A stretch of DNA of 64,000 bases. Source: Methylophilaceae bacterium (GTDB lineage Bacteria; Pseudomonadota; Gammaproteobacteria; Burkholderiales; Methylophilaceae). The notes below the pieces were generated by a model, which had not been told where the DNA came from, made no database searches, and was given only the letters and a program-made list of their open reading frames with translations. Positions 8,251-16,219 of the stretch are shown here, piece after piece. The stretch's first letter is position 1. The number at the start of each line of letters is the position of its first letter. The stretch spans positions 1 through 64,000 of the forward strand of contig JAIYBT010000021.1 in NCBI GenBank assembly GCA_027488395.1. The letters are read 5' to 3'. Both the position numbers and the translations under genes were made by a program.

Positions 8251-8261
8251 GCTACGGGCGC
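8185..8261 (-). tRNA. tRNA-Arg, anticodon CCG
   Basis: On the minus strand the sequence folds as a full cloverleaf of 77 nt including an encoded CCA end (8185-8187). The acceptor arms are GCGCCCG and CGGGCGC, the T arm is GTGGG-TTCGACT-CCCGC, and the anticodon stem encloses loop TTCCGAA, giving anticodon CCG for codon CGG. The gene has its own -10 box upstream and terminator downstream. The serine recombinase ORF overlaps its 3' two-thirds in antisense, marking it as the probable attachment site of the island. Confidence 0.97.
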
Positions 8262-8270
8262 ATTGCGCGC

Positions 8271-8276
8271 ATTATA
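8271..8276 (-). promoter_or_regulatory. -10 box of the tRNA-Arg promoter
   Basis: TATAAT on the minus strand lies 9 nt before the mature tRNA 5' end. No good -35 match is visible. Confidence 0.6.
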
Positions 8277-8473
8277 GCAAACAAGTGAGGCCAGCTTGGT
8301 TGGTGTTGTGTCAAAAAGGTGGGCTTTGTCATGCGTATTTATGTTTTTTTTGCTTGGCGAGTATTGTTTGGTGGAGGCTTGGCATGGGTTTTGACTGACA
8401 TGGTGCTGTCATATTGTTTGATTATGCTTGGCACCCATTGTATGTCTCCGCTGATCAAGCGAAGGAAAAAACC

Positions 8474-9613
8474 ATGAAAGCGATGATTTTAGCTGCAGGC
8501 AAAGGTACGCGCGTGCGGCCATTAACGTATGAATTACCCAAACCGATGATTCCAGTGATGGGTAAGCCTGTGATGGCATATTTGATTGAGCATTTAGCTA
8601 AGCATGGTGTGACTGACATCATGATTAACGTCAGTTATTTGCACGAAAAAATCCAACATTATTTTGAAGATGGTCATCGCTTTGGGGTGAATATTGGCTA
8701 CTCGTTTGAAGGGGATATTCGGGCCAATGAAATCGTGCCGCATGCCGTAGGTTCGGCGGGAGGGATGCGAAAAATTCAGGATTTTAGTGGGTTTTTTGAT
8801 GACACCACCATTGTGTTGTGTGGCGATGCCATTATTGACTTAGACATCTCGCAAGCACTAGCGCAGCATCGTCAATCAGGGGCGATGGCAAGCTTGGTCA
8901 CGATGCAAGTGCCGATGGATAACGTCTCAAGTTATGGCGTGGTGGTATGTAATGCAGAAGACAAGATCATTTCGTTTCAGGAAAAACCTTCTCCGCTGGA
9001 GGCGCGCTCTAATTGGGTGAGCACTGGGATTTATATATTTGAGCCCTCGGTATTGGATTTAATTCCTTCAGGCAGTGAGTTTGATATTGGTACCGATTTG
9101 TTTCCCCTTTTGGTTGCGCGTGGGTTGCCGTTTTATGCCATTAAGCAGCCGTTTAATTGGATTGATATTGGTGTCGTCAGTGATTATTGGCAAGTCATGC
9201 AACAGATGATGTCGGGTGCGCTACCTTCATATGGCATGCCCGGTACGCAGGTAAGGCCTGGTGTGTGGGTTGGTCTGAATGTGCATGTGGATTGGGAAAG
9301 TGTGACCATAGAGGGCCCTGTCTATATTGGTTCGGGCACGCGTGTCGACAAAGGTGCAAAAATCATTGGTCCAAGTTGGGTCAGCAGTGGTTGTCATGTG
9401 CAGCGCGATAGCGTGGTGGTTCGCTCAATTTTGTTTGATTACACGCGTATTGCGCAAGGCTATGTCATTGAAGAGCGCATTGTGTGTGGAGAATATTGCG
9501 TTGATCGCACAGGACGCATGATGCATATGGATGATGAACTTTGCGACATTATCTGGACAGATGCTCGCGAAAAAGTGGTGTATCCCGCGCAATATGCACA
9601 CGCCAAAATTTAG
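8474..9613 (+). CDS. Sugar-1-phosphate nucleotidyltransferase with left-handed beta-helix
   Basis: A 379-aa NDP-sugar pyrophosphorylase that would activate a sugar-1-phosphate with an NTP. The N-terminal Rossmann-like domain begins with LAAGKGTRVRPLT and KPMIPVMGKP, the nucleotide-binding signature. LCGDAIID is the metal-binding aspartate segment. From about residue 255 the hexapeptide-like repeats (GPVYIGSGTRVDKGAKIIGP) form a left-handed beta-helix. This resembles GDP-mannose or dTDP-glucose pyrophosphorylases; the sugar cannot be told from the sequence. The start at 8474 is preferred over an upstream in-frame start at 8414, because GAAGGA precedes it and family members begin with MKAMILAAG. 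It stands alone on the strand; it may feed exopolysaccharide, which would suit the PEP-CTERM protein next door. Confidence 0.85.
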   Translation: MKAMILAAGKGTRVRPLTYELPKPMIPVMGKPVMAYLIEHLAKHGVTDIMINVSYLHEKIQHYFEDGHRFGVNIGYSFEGDIRANEIVPHAVGSAGGMRKIQDFSGFFDDTTIVLCGDAIIDLDISQALAQHRQSGAMASLVTMQVPMDNVSSYGVVVCNAEDKIISFQEKPSPLEARSNWVSTGIYIFEPSVLDLIPSGSEFDIGTDLFPLLVARGLPFYAIKQPFNWIDIGVVSDYWQVMQQMMSGALPSYGMPGTQVRPGVWVGLNVHVDWESVTIEGPVYIGSGTRVDKGAKIIGPSWVSSGCHVQRDSVVVRSILFDYTRIAQGYVIEERIVCGEYCVDRTGRMMHMDDELCDIIWTDAREKVVYPAQYAHAKI

Positions 9614-9718
9614 GTTTAATGTGCTTGATTGCTTGCGTCTGGGACTAGGCTTGTAGGTTCAAAGTATTGTCACAATCGCTCGGTATTCTCGCTGCAAACT
9701 AACGAGGAGAAGTGACGA

Positions 9719-11239
9719 ATGAAAAAAATTAATCTAGCAATTGCCTTACTTTTAGGCAGTATCAGTGTCGCGCAAGCGGCCACTACGTATACCATTGCGA
9801 AAGCATGGGGCTTTCAGCATACAGGTACGGGTTATTTGGCTGAAATTCCAGCATACGATGCCATTACCAATACAGTATGGGTTGCGGGTGTGACTGGCGT
9901 TGATGTACTCAATGCAACGAACGGTAATTTGTTACAACGTATTGATACTTCTGCATTTGGTAACATCAATAGCGTCAGTATCAAAAACGGTTTGGCTGCG
10001 TTCGCGATTGAAAATGTTAACCGTAGCCAAGCTGGCTTGGTCAAGCTGTATGACACTTCTACCCGGTCACTGGCCAGCGGCAACAACAGTTTTACTGTTG
10101 GTTCATTGCCCGACATGGTGACTTTTACGCCAGATGGAAAAAAAATCTTGGTGGCTAACGAGGGTACCCCCAATTTTGTGTCTGGTGGGGTGAATGATTA
10201 CGGTGTTAAAACAAGCGCCAATGGTGTAACACCAATTACTTTCGGTGCTTCTGCGAACGATCCGGTCGGTAGCGTTACCATTATCGATGTGACAACTCGC
10301 ACGGTGGCTAACACCGCGACATTCGCAGGGGTGACCACCACAGGTGCTAATACTAATATTCGTACCAATACTGGCATGGATTTTGAGCCAGAATATATTG
10401 CAGTGAACGCATCCAGCACCAAGGCTTATGTGACTTTGCAAGAGGCAAACGCGATTGGTATTTTAGATTTAAATACCAATAGCTTTGAAAAAGTCGTCGG
10501 TTTAGGTGTTAAAGACTTTAGCTTACCTGGCAATCAGATTGACGCGCGAGACCGTGCACCCATCGGTGATTTTAAAAGCGTCAATGTCAAAGGTTTTTAT
10601 ATGCCTGATAGCATCGCGACTTACGAAGCGAGTGGCAATACTTACTTGGTAACTGCCAACGAAGGTGACTTTCGTGAGGATGATGCAGACAGGGACCGCG
10701 CTAATACCATCGGTGTGAGTGGTGATTTATCTAGATTGCAAGTGTCTCTTACAGATTCAACCGCCACTGATCTCTATGTAGCAGGCGCACGTTCATTTAG
10801 TATTCGTGACGCCAATGGCGCACTTGTGTATGACAGCGGTGATATTTTAGATAAAGAAGCTGCCCGCTTAGGCATTTATGATGATAGCCGTAGTGATGAT
10901 AAAGGGGTAGAACCTGAAGGGCTCACCTTGTTGAATTTGTTAGGTCGTACCATTGCTGCGGTAGGGTTAGAGCGCACTACCACGGGCGCGATTGCCTTGT
11001 TTGATATTACCGATCCGACCAAAGTGAGTTTTATTGAGATGATTAAATCCGATGGTGATATTGCGCCAGAGGGCTTGTTCTCTTTTGTGGCTGGGGGTAA
11101 AGGCTACATTGGCTTTTCAAATGAAGGTTCTAGCACGACTTCATTATTTAGCGTTACCGCGGTACCAGAGCCAGAAACATACGCCATGTTTGGTTTAGGC
11201 TTAGGTTTACTTGCATGGGCGAGACGTCGTCAAGCTTAA
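9719..11239 (+). CDS. Secreted beta-propeller-like protein with PEP-CTERM sorting signal
   Basis: A 506-aa exported protein. The N-terminus is a signal peptide (MKKINLAIALLLGS, cleaved near VAQA). The body has repeated beta-strand blocks with YVTN-like phrases (TPDGKKILVANEGTPN, NTYLVTANEGDFRED, GVEPEGLTLL), as in the choice-of-anchor I / esterase-like propellers. The end carries a classic PEP-CTERM: VPEPETYAMFGLGL, a hydrophobic helix, then ARRRQ. In the known system exosortase recognises PEP and attaches the protein to exopolysaccharide or the outer surface. No exosortase gene is in the window. GAGGAGA precedes the ATG, and a strong terminator follows, so it is a single-gene unit. Confidence 0.88.
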   Translation: MKKINLAIALLLGSISVAQAATTYTIAKAWGFQHTGTGYLAEIPAYDAITNTVWVAGVTGVDVLNATNGNLLQRIDTSAFGNINSVSIKNGLAAFAIENVNRSQAGLVKLYDTSTRSLASGNNSFTVGSLPDMVTFTPDGKKILVANEGTPNFVSGGVNDYGVKTSANGVTPITFGASANDPVGSVTIIDVTTRTVANTATFAGVTTTGANTNIRTNTGMDFEPEYIAVNASSTKAYVTLQEANAIGILDLNTNSFEKVVGLGVKDFSLPGNQIDARDRAPIGDFKSVNVKGFYMPDSIATYEASGNTYLVTANEGDFREDDADRDRANTIGVSGDLSRLQVSLTDSTATDLYVAGARSFSIRDANGALVYDSGDILDKEAARLGIYDDSRSDDKGVEPEGLTLLNLLGRTIAAVGLERTTTGAIALFDITDPTKVSFIEMIKSDGDIAPEGLFSFVAGGKGYIGFSNEGSSTTSLFSVTAVPEPETYAMFGLGLGLLAWARRRQA

Positions 11240-11266
11240 TACTTACGTTTCATTGACGTAGTAATC

Positions 11267-11300
11267 ACCGCGATTTGGGGAACCAAGTCGCGGTTTTTTT
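11267..11300 (+). terminator. Rho-independent terminator after the PEP-CTERM gene
   Basis: ACCGCGA (11267-11273) pairs with TCGCGGT (11288-11294), the loop region itself holding a small TTGG/CCAA stem, followed by a T run to 11300. Confidence 0.88.
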
Positions 11301-11348
11301 CATCTGATCTCTGCGAATTGCGGCTAGGTTTATCAAGCTGGCCTGCGT

Positions 11349-11354
11349 TATAAT
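11349..11354 (+). promoter_or_regulatory. -10 box for the cytochrome c5 gene
   Basis: A perfect TATAAT lies 33 nt before the ATG. No clear -35 is visible. Confidence 0.5.
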
Positions 11355-11386
11355 AGTGCAATATTTTTGATCACAGGATAATCAGC

Positions 11387-11890
11387 ATGTCGGAAAATAA
11401 CAGTAGTGTGAATGGCAGTGCTTCAAGTTTAGCCAAACCAGCGATCATCATTGTCGTTGCATTGGCTGTGGTGATTGTGGCGTATGTTTCTGGACTCTTC
11501 GGTAATCAACAGGCGCAATCAAATGCAGAGGCCATCGCCGCTGCTGAAAAAAAGATTGATGATTCCATTAAGCCCGTTGCCATGGTGGAAGTAGCTGAAG
11601 CCTCTGGTGCCCATGTCGAAAAAAGTGGTGAAGAAATCGTAAAAGGTGTGTGTATTGCTTGCCATGGTGTGGGTGCTTTAGGTGCGCCTAAAATTGGTAA
11701 TGCTGGCGATTGGGGTCCTAGGTTGGCACAAGGCTATGAAACCTTGGTAAAACACGCTACAGAAGGTATTCGTAGCATGCCAGCACGCGGTGGCAATGCG
11801 GAACTGACTGATTACGAGGTGGCGGATGCAGTGGCTTATATGGCCAATCAAGCAGGGGCTAAATTTGATTCGGCCAGTTTTAAAAAATAA
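11387..11890 (+). CDS. Membrane-anchored cytochrome c5 family protein
   Basis: A 167-aa class I c-type cytochrome. Residues about 15-40 form one transmembrane anchor (IIIVVALAVVIVAYVSGLF), so the haem domain sits in the periplasm. The haem motif is CIACH near residue 88-92. The distal Met ligand is in SMPARGG, and the family phrase YEVADAVAYMA is near the end. It is likely an electron shuttle between quinol-oxidising complexes and terminal oxidases, as in other betaproteobacteria. AGGA lies before the ATG; a terminator follows, so it is probably monocistronic. Confidence 0.9.
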   Translation: MSENNSSVNGSASSLAKPAIIIVVALAVVIVAYVSGLFGNQQAQSNAEAIAAAEKKIDDSIKPVAMVEVAEASGAHVEKSGEEIVKGVCIACHGVGALGAPKIGNAGDWGPRLAQGYETLVKHATEGIRSMPARGGNAELTDYEVADAVAYMANQAGAKFDSASFKK

Positions 11891-11903
11891 GCATGATTTG
11901 AAC

Positions 11904-11933
11904 AAAAAGCCGCTTGTGATAAGCGGCTTTTTT
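11904..11933 (+). terminator. Rho-independent terminator after cytochrome c5
   Basis: A 12-bp stem, AAAAAGCCGCTT (11904-11915) with AAGCGGCTTTTT (11921-11932), and a 5-nt loop. The A and T tracts on both sides make it potentially bidirectional. Confidence 0.92.
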
Positions 11934-11965
11934 ATTGGTGTAAATTTCAAAAAAGGTGCATAGGT

Positions 11966-12805
11966 ATGGCCCGTTACGCCATCGGTGATCTCCAGGGTTG
12001 TTTTTATTCGTTGATGCATCTTTTAGACAAGATTGCATTCGATAGCAACCATGATGAGCTTTGGTTTGTAGGCGATTTAATTAACCGCGGGCAGGGCTCG
12101 TTGGCTGTCATGCGGTGGCTGTATCAGCACCAAGCAAGTATCAAAGTGGTGCTAGGTAACCACGATTTGCATGCAATTGCCGTTGCGCACGGCGTGCGCC
12201 CACCCCATCGCTTTGATACGCTCTCTGAGTTGTTGTTAGCAGCAGACGGTGGAGAGTTGTTACATTGGTTAAGACATCAGCCCCTCATGGTATTCGCCGA
12301 TGACTACGCCATGGTGCATGCAGGCTTGTATCCGCAGTGGTCTTTAACGCAAGCAAAAGGCCTCGCAGAAGAGGTAGAAGCTGTGTTGCAATCGCCGCAT
12401 TACGCTGATTTTTTACAAGCCATGTATGGTAATCAGCCAGCACAATGGTCGGATCAGTTGATGGGGATTGAGCGTTGGCGGGCCATCACCAATGCGTTGA
12501 CCCGCATGCGGATTTGTGACGCACAAGGCGCGATGGAGTTTACCTTTAAAGGTGAGCTTGCAGAGGTACCCGAGCATTATTGGCCTTGGTTCTTAGCGCC
12601 CGTACGTTGCGAACAACCAGCGCAAACCATCTTGTTTGGTCACTGGTCAGCGCTAGGGTTATATCAGGGTGCCGGCGTAATCGGCTTAGATACTGGATGC
12701 TTATGGGGACGCACACTGACGGCATACGCCCTCGATACACACGACATTGTGCAAGTGCCCCTTGATCTGCGTGATCAAGCTGTCAGTGGATCGCAGCAAG
12801 ATTAA
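11966..12805 (+). CDS. apaH: Bis(5'-nucleosyl)-tetraphosphatase, symmetrical
   Basis: ApaH hydrolyses Ap4A to two ADP and also removes Np4 caps from RNA in the cytoplasm (known family role). The 279-aa length is normal. The metallophosphatase motifs are in order: GDLQGC (GDxxG) at 7-12, GDLINRG (GDxxxR) near 36-42, GNHD near 65-68, HAG near 118, and GHWSALG near 230. The start lies 32 nt past the previous terminator. It faces the olsA gene tail-to-tail across 102 bp. Confidence 0.96.
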   Translation: MARYAIGDLQGCFYSLMHLLDKIAFDSNHDELWFVGDLINRGQGSLAVMRWLYQHQASIKVVLGNHDLHAIAVAHGVRPPHRFDTLSELLLAADGGELLHWLRHQPLMVFADDYAMVHAGLYPQWSLTQAKGLAEEVEAVLQSPHYADFLQAMYGNQPAQWSDQLMGIERWRAITNALTRMRICDAQGAMEFTFKGELAEVPEHYWPWFLAPVRCEQPAQTILFGHWSALGLYQGAGVIGLDTGCLWGRTLTAYALDTHDIVQVPLDLRDQAVSGSQQD

Positions 12806-12833
12806 GATAGAACAATGGGGCTGAAACGATTGA

Positions 12834-12881
12834 AAGCCAGCGCGAGCACTGGCTTGAAACATCATATGCAATTAAATTGCA
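12834..12881. terminator. Dyad symmetries in the apaH-olsA convergent gap
   Basis: AAGCCAG (12834-12840) pairs with CTGGCTT (12849-12855), and TGCAATTAAATTGCA (12867-12881) is a palindrome. Neither has a strong T-tract, so a role in ending both convergent transcripts is only likely. Confidence 0.35.
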
Positions 12882-12907
12882 ACATGTTGTCTTGAGTATT
12901 TTGAAAG

Positions 12908-13705
12908 TTATGCCTGTTGCGCCTGCGTTACAGGTGTAGGCGCGGTGGTTGTTGGCTGCGGGAATAAATGGCTATTGATGGCCTGATACGCCATTTGTGC
13001 GATGGCTTGGCGGGTGTGGTCGCTAGGATTGATGGCGGGGCAAAAGTGGATATGAATACGCGGAGATTGCATGCCTATGTACATGCGCATGGATTCAAGG
13101 ATACTCGTCTCTCCGGCATACGCGGCCGCTAAGTTTGGGGATCCGTCAGGCAATGGATAGGAGATGGCCATGGGAATCACCTGCGCATGTGCATTCACAG
13201 CTGATTGCAGTAGGCTACTTTTAAAAGGCAATACACTCAGTCCTTCGGTGGTGGTGCCTTCTGGAAAAACGCACAGATTATCCAATTGTTTTAACGCGTG
13301 ACTTGCCAGTTGAATAACGCGCGAGGCATCACGGTTTTTGGTACGGTTGATAAAAATGGTGCCTGATTTTTTAACCAAATAACCAAACACTGGCCAGTCT
13401 TTGATTTCTACTTTTGCCACAAATCGGACGGGAATGAGGCTATTAATCGCGTGAATATCCGACCAGGAAATATGGTTACCAACGAATAGGGTACCATGCG
13501 TGCGGATATCGGGCAGTTGCCCACTGGTAGTGACTTGTAAGTTAAAACAATTCAGTAGACGCTTGCACCACCACTGGATAATGCCCATGCGTAACCAACG
13601 ATTGCTGACCGGCAAAATTAAACTTGCCAGTAGCAATCCAGTCAGGGTGTGCAACACAATGCGGGTAATACGATACCAGCGGATGACGAGTAAGGTGTTT
13701 GGCAA
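12908..13705 (-). CDS. olsA: Lyso-ornithine lipid O-acyltransferase (PlsC family)
   Basis: A 265-aa membrane acyltransferase of the PlsC family. NHISWSD carries the catalytic HX4D motif (about residues 72-82) and FPEGTTTEG is the acceptor-binding motif near 150-158. A hydrophobic N-terminal helix (residues 12-30) anchors it to the inner membrane. Alone it could be a 1-acylglycerol-3-phosphate acyltransferase, but it directly follows an OlsB-like gene, which points to O-acylation of lyso-ornithine lipid. The start appears to be TTG (13703-13705), one base after the olsB stop codon and without a clear SD sequence; translational coupling to olsB is likely. The C-terminus is Pro/Thr rich and not conserved. 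Confidence 0.82.
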   Translation of the reverse strand: MPNTLLVIRWYRITRIVLHTLTGLLLASLILPVSNRWLRMGIIQWWCKRLLNCFNLQVTTSGQLPDIRTHGTLFVGNHISWSDIHAINSLIPVRFVAKVEIKDWPVFGYLVKKSGTIFINRTKNRDASRVIQLASHALKQLDNLCVFPEGTTTEGLSVLPFKSSLLQSAVNAHAQVIPMAISYPLPDGSPNLAAAYAGETSILESMRMYIGMQSPRIHIHFCPAINPSDHTRQAIAQMAYQAINSHLFPQPTTTAPTPVTQAQQA

Positions 13706-13706
13706 C

Positions 13707-14495
13707 TTATTTTAAGAAATGCGCGGCATATCTTGGGTTGATTCGGGAGAAAGGTAACAATACCAGCATATCTGCAGTATTAAAAGCCGGATCCCATGCA
13801 GGCTCACCGCAAATAAAAGCGCCTAAGCGTAAATAGCCCTTAATCAGTGGTGGGCAGGGTACGTCTAAGGTTTGATCTAATGCGTCAATCGGTAACGCAT
13901 TATGTGGAAATACACGATACTCTGCAGGTGAGAGGTGATCTTCGCGCAAGGATGCAAACAAGGATGCCGCCATATGACCGCCATCATGCATCGAAACGCT
14001 GGCGCAACCAATCATATATTCGTACTGATGTGCGCGCATGTATTTTGCAAGCCCAGCCCACAACATGGTAATGGTCCCACCTGTTCGATAGTCTGCATGG
14101 ACGCAGGCACGCCCCAGCTCTACTGTACGATCGCTCAATGGTGCCAAGCGGCTTAAATCAAATTCGCCCGCAGAATAGTAGCCACCCGCCAACATCGCTT
14201 GCATGGGACTTAAAATACGGTAAGTGCCAACCACTTGCTGAGTGGATTCATCTCTGACCAGTAAATGATCGCAAAAGGCATCAAACCCATCCACATCTAA
14301 TCCATGATGCCCCTTGATTTGCGCGCCCATTTCTTCTGCAAACACTTGATAGCGTAGGCGTTGCGCTTCGGCGATTTCTTCAGCGCAACTGGCCAGAGAT
14401 ACAGTCAGCTGTGGCTTTTGTGATAAAGGGGCCTGATGGTGTGGCGTCGTTTCTGTTTGCAATACTACGTTTGGCTGAAGGTTGCTCTCGAACAT
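13707..14495 (-). CDS. olsB: L-ornithine N-alpha-acyltransferase
   Basis: OlsB moves a 3-hydroxyacyl chain from acyl carrier protein to ornithine, the first step of ornithine-lipid synthesis. The 262-aa protein has the GNAT/autoinducer-synthase-like core: AQRLRYQVFAEEMGA, DGFDAFCDHLLV, VGTYRIL, then VELGRACVHADYR. These phrases are typical of the OlsB family. The ATG at 14493-14495 is preferred to the GTG just before it, since AGGAG is 7 nt upstream. Downstream is olsA. Upstream, a triple TGTCAC-type repeat with 11-bp period looks like a Pho box, which fits the known induction of ornithine lipids under phosphate starvation. Confidence 0.88.
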   Translation of the reverse strand: MFESNLQPNVVLQTETTPHHQAPLSQKPQLTVSLASCAEEIAEAQRLRYQVFAEEMGAQIKGHHGLDVDGFDAFCDHLLVRDESTQQVVGTYRILSPMQAMLAGGYYSAGEFDLSRLAPLSDRTVELGRACVHADYRTGGTITMLWAGLAKYMRAHQYEYMIGCASVSMHDGGHMAASLFASLREDHLSPAEYRVFPHNALPIDALDQTLDVPCPPLIKGYLRLGAFICGEPAWDPAFNTADMLVLLPFSRINPRYAAHFLK

Positions 14496-14549
14496 CACGC
14501 TTCTCCTGATTGAATTAGGGCCATGATAGGAGCGATAGATGAACGATTA

Positions 14550-14578
14550 GTGACGTCTTTGTGACAGTTAGGTGACAA
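14550..14578 (-). promoter_or_regulatory. Pho-box-like triple direct repeat upstream of olsBA
   Basis: On the minus strand TTGTCAC, CTGTCAC and ACGTCAC follow one another with 4-nt spacers (CTAA and AAAG), an exact 11-bp period. This matches the known PhoB site pattern CTGTCAT-N4-CTGTCAT. It ends 55 nt before the olsB start. Confidence 0.72.
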
Positions 14579-14610
14579 GCCAATAAAAAGAGCGACCAAA
14601 AAAAGCAATA

Positions 14611-14634
14611 AAAAAAGGCGACCTAAGTCGCCTT
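14611..14634 (-). terminator. Rho-independent terminator of the glycine-zipper lipoprotein gene
   Basis: AAGGCGAC (14615-14622) pairs with GTCGCCTT (14627-14634) around a CTAA loop. On the minus strand a T run follows, just after the gene at 14653. Confidence 0.88.
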
Positions 14635-14652
14635 ATGGGATGCGTTAAACAA

Positions 14653-15111
14653 TCAATGTGTAACGCGAGAGGTGCCGCCATGTTCCACAATGCGCACGCG
14701 ATCGCCCGCTTTAAAGGTTTCGTCTGATTCTTGCACAATCGCGATCAACCCACCACCATCGACTTTAATGGTAATTTCTAAAGCATCCTTACGGGTCACG
14801 GCTTCTTCCGCGGCTGAACCCGCTAAGCCCCCTGCCACAGCGCCAATCACAGCGGCAATCGCGCTACCACGACCGCCCCCAATGCTACTGCCAGCAATGC
14901 CGCCAATTGCGCCACCTGCAATGGTGCCAACGGGGGATTTGGTGCCATCTAGTTTGACGGTACGTACGCTTTCTACCACACCTGTTTTGATGGTTTGTAC
15001 GCGTTTGGCCTCATCCCGTGAGTAAACGCTGCCAGAGTTGGAGCTCACACATCCACTTAACACGCTGATTAATACCAGCAAAGACAGGTGGGCCATTATG
15101 CGTAATTTCAT
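14653..15111 (-). CDS. Glycine-zipper outer-membrane lipoprotein (SlyB/Pcp family)
   Basis: A 152-aa lipoprotein. The signal peptide ends in the lipobox LSGC with the acylated Cys at about residue 21. The centre (about 60-100) is a glycine-zipper region, VGTIAGGAIGGIAGSSIGGG and onward, the 2TM glycine zipper of SlyB/Pcp proteins that insert in or brace the outer membrane. The C-terminal part (ITIKVDGGGLIAIVQ, GDRVRIVEHG) is the usual beta domain. Length and order fit the family. It is the last gene of a possible two-gene unit with the PfkB kinase 28 bp upstream. SlyB-type proteins are often stress- or Mg-regulated; no site is seen here. Confidence 0.86.
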   Translation of the reverse strand: MKLRIMAHLSLLVLISVLSGCVSSNSGSVYSRDEAKRVQTIKTGVVESVRTVKLDGTKSPVGTIAGGAIGGIAGSSIGGGRGSAIAAVIGAVAGGLAGSAAEEAVTRKDALEITIKVDGGGLIAIVQESDETFKAGDRVRIVEHGGTSRVTH

Positions 15112-15139
15112 ATCATCTCCTTAGTAGTGAAACAGCAAT

Positions 15140-16168
15140 TTAATGCAACGTTTGCGCTGGTGCTGCCAACGATGGGTCTTCTTTCAACGCGTCTTGTACC
15201 AGTGCATGGCTGTAAATATGTTCAATCTCTGCACGGCTAGGGTGGTGGTTTTGACCGCCACGACTACCAATTTTAATGGCCCCCATGGTCGATGCCAGCC
15301 GACCACAGGCTTTCCAATCCCAACCTCTCACAATGCCATATAACAAACCAGCTCGATATGCATCGCCACAACCAGTGGGATCAACCACCTGATCAGCCTT
15401 AACGCATGGAATCTCATGGCGTTGACCATCGGCATAAATATGCGAACCTTCCGCCCCAAGAGTAACAATCAATGCCTTCACTTTGGCGGCCAGTTGCGGC
15501 AAGCTCAAGCCCGTTTTATCTTGAATAATTTGCGACTCGTAATCATTGACCGCGAGATAATCAGCCATCTCAATAAAATGCAAGAGTTCTTCGCCGTTGA
15601 ACATCGGTAAACCTTGGCCTGGGTCAAACAAAAACGGAATTCCCGCATCAAAACATTCTTTGGCATGTTGAAACATCGCGTCTCTACCGTCGGGAGCAAT
15701 GATCGCTAATTGAATATGTTCTGCCTGTTTGACACTGTTGAGATGTGCTTGTTGCATGGCCCCTGGATGAAAGGCAGTGATTTGATTGTCGTCTAAATCC
15801 GTCGTGATAAAGGCTTGCGCAGTAAAGGTACCTTGAATGGTTTTGATATGGGTTTGCGCAATGTGGTGTTGAGATAACCATGCCTGATAGGGCGCAAAAT
15901 CATCTCCCACGGTTGCCATAATATGGGGGTTGCCCTCCAGTAACTGCAGGTTATAAGCGATATTCCCCGCAGTGCCGCCAAACTCACGGCGCATCTCAGG
16001 CACTAAAAATGCCACACTGAGTTTATGGATTTTATCCGCCAAAATATGATTTTTAAATTGGTCTGGAAACACCATGATGGTGTCATACGCCAAGGAACCA
16101 CAAATAAGAATATTCACAGGAGAAACCGCTCGCTTTAATGGATAATTTAACATTATTGCTGTGCGCAT
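15140..16168 (-). CDS. PfkB-family carbohydrate/nucleoside kinase, adenosine-kinase-like
   Basis: The 342-aa ORF encodes a ribokinase-superfamily enzyme. ICGSLAYDTIMVFP near the N-terminus and FGGTAGNIAYNL are the substrate-binding PfkB signature 1. DPTGCGDAYRAGLLYG near residue 255-270 is signature 2, with the catalytic base Asp and anion hole. The whole resembles bacterial adenosine-kinase-like proteins common in betaproteobacteria. Substrate is not proven. The start is uncertain: family members begin close to NILICGSLAY, so GTG at 16117 (residue 18) or ATG at 16153 are as likely as 16168; none has a strong SD. Confidence 0.85.
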   Translation of the reverse strand: MRTAIMLNYPLKRAVSPVNILICGSLAYDTIMVFPDQFKNHILADKIHKLSVAFLVPEMRREFGGTAGNIAYNLQLLEGNPHIMATVGDDFAPYQAWLSQHHIAQTHIKTIQGTFTAQAFITTDLDDNQITAFHPGAMQQAHLNSVKQAEHIQLAIIAPDGRDAMFQHAKECFDAGIPFLFDPGQGLPMFNGEELLHFIEMADYLAVNDYESQIIQDKTGLSLPQLAAKVKALIVTLGAEGSHIYADGQRHEIPCVKADQVVDPTGCGDAYRAGLLYGIVRGWDWKACGRLASTMGAIKIGSRGGQNHHPSRAEIEHIYSHALVQDALKEDPSLAAPAQTLH

Positions 16169-16219
16169 TTAGGAAGGCAAGCATATTCAAACATAGGTTT
16201 GAACAAGCGCTAGCTCAAT

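Noticed and set aside
8281-8473. Possible tRNA remnant or attachment-site repeat right of tRNA-Arg
   Set aside because: No stretch resembling the tRNA 3' end could be found there or between 3500 and 8100; the other boundary, if any, is outside the window.
9832-10441. Overlapping antisense ORFs inside the PEP-CTERM gene
   Set aside because: Shadows of a well-supported coding frame with signal peptide and sorting tail.
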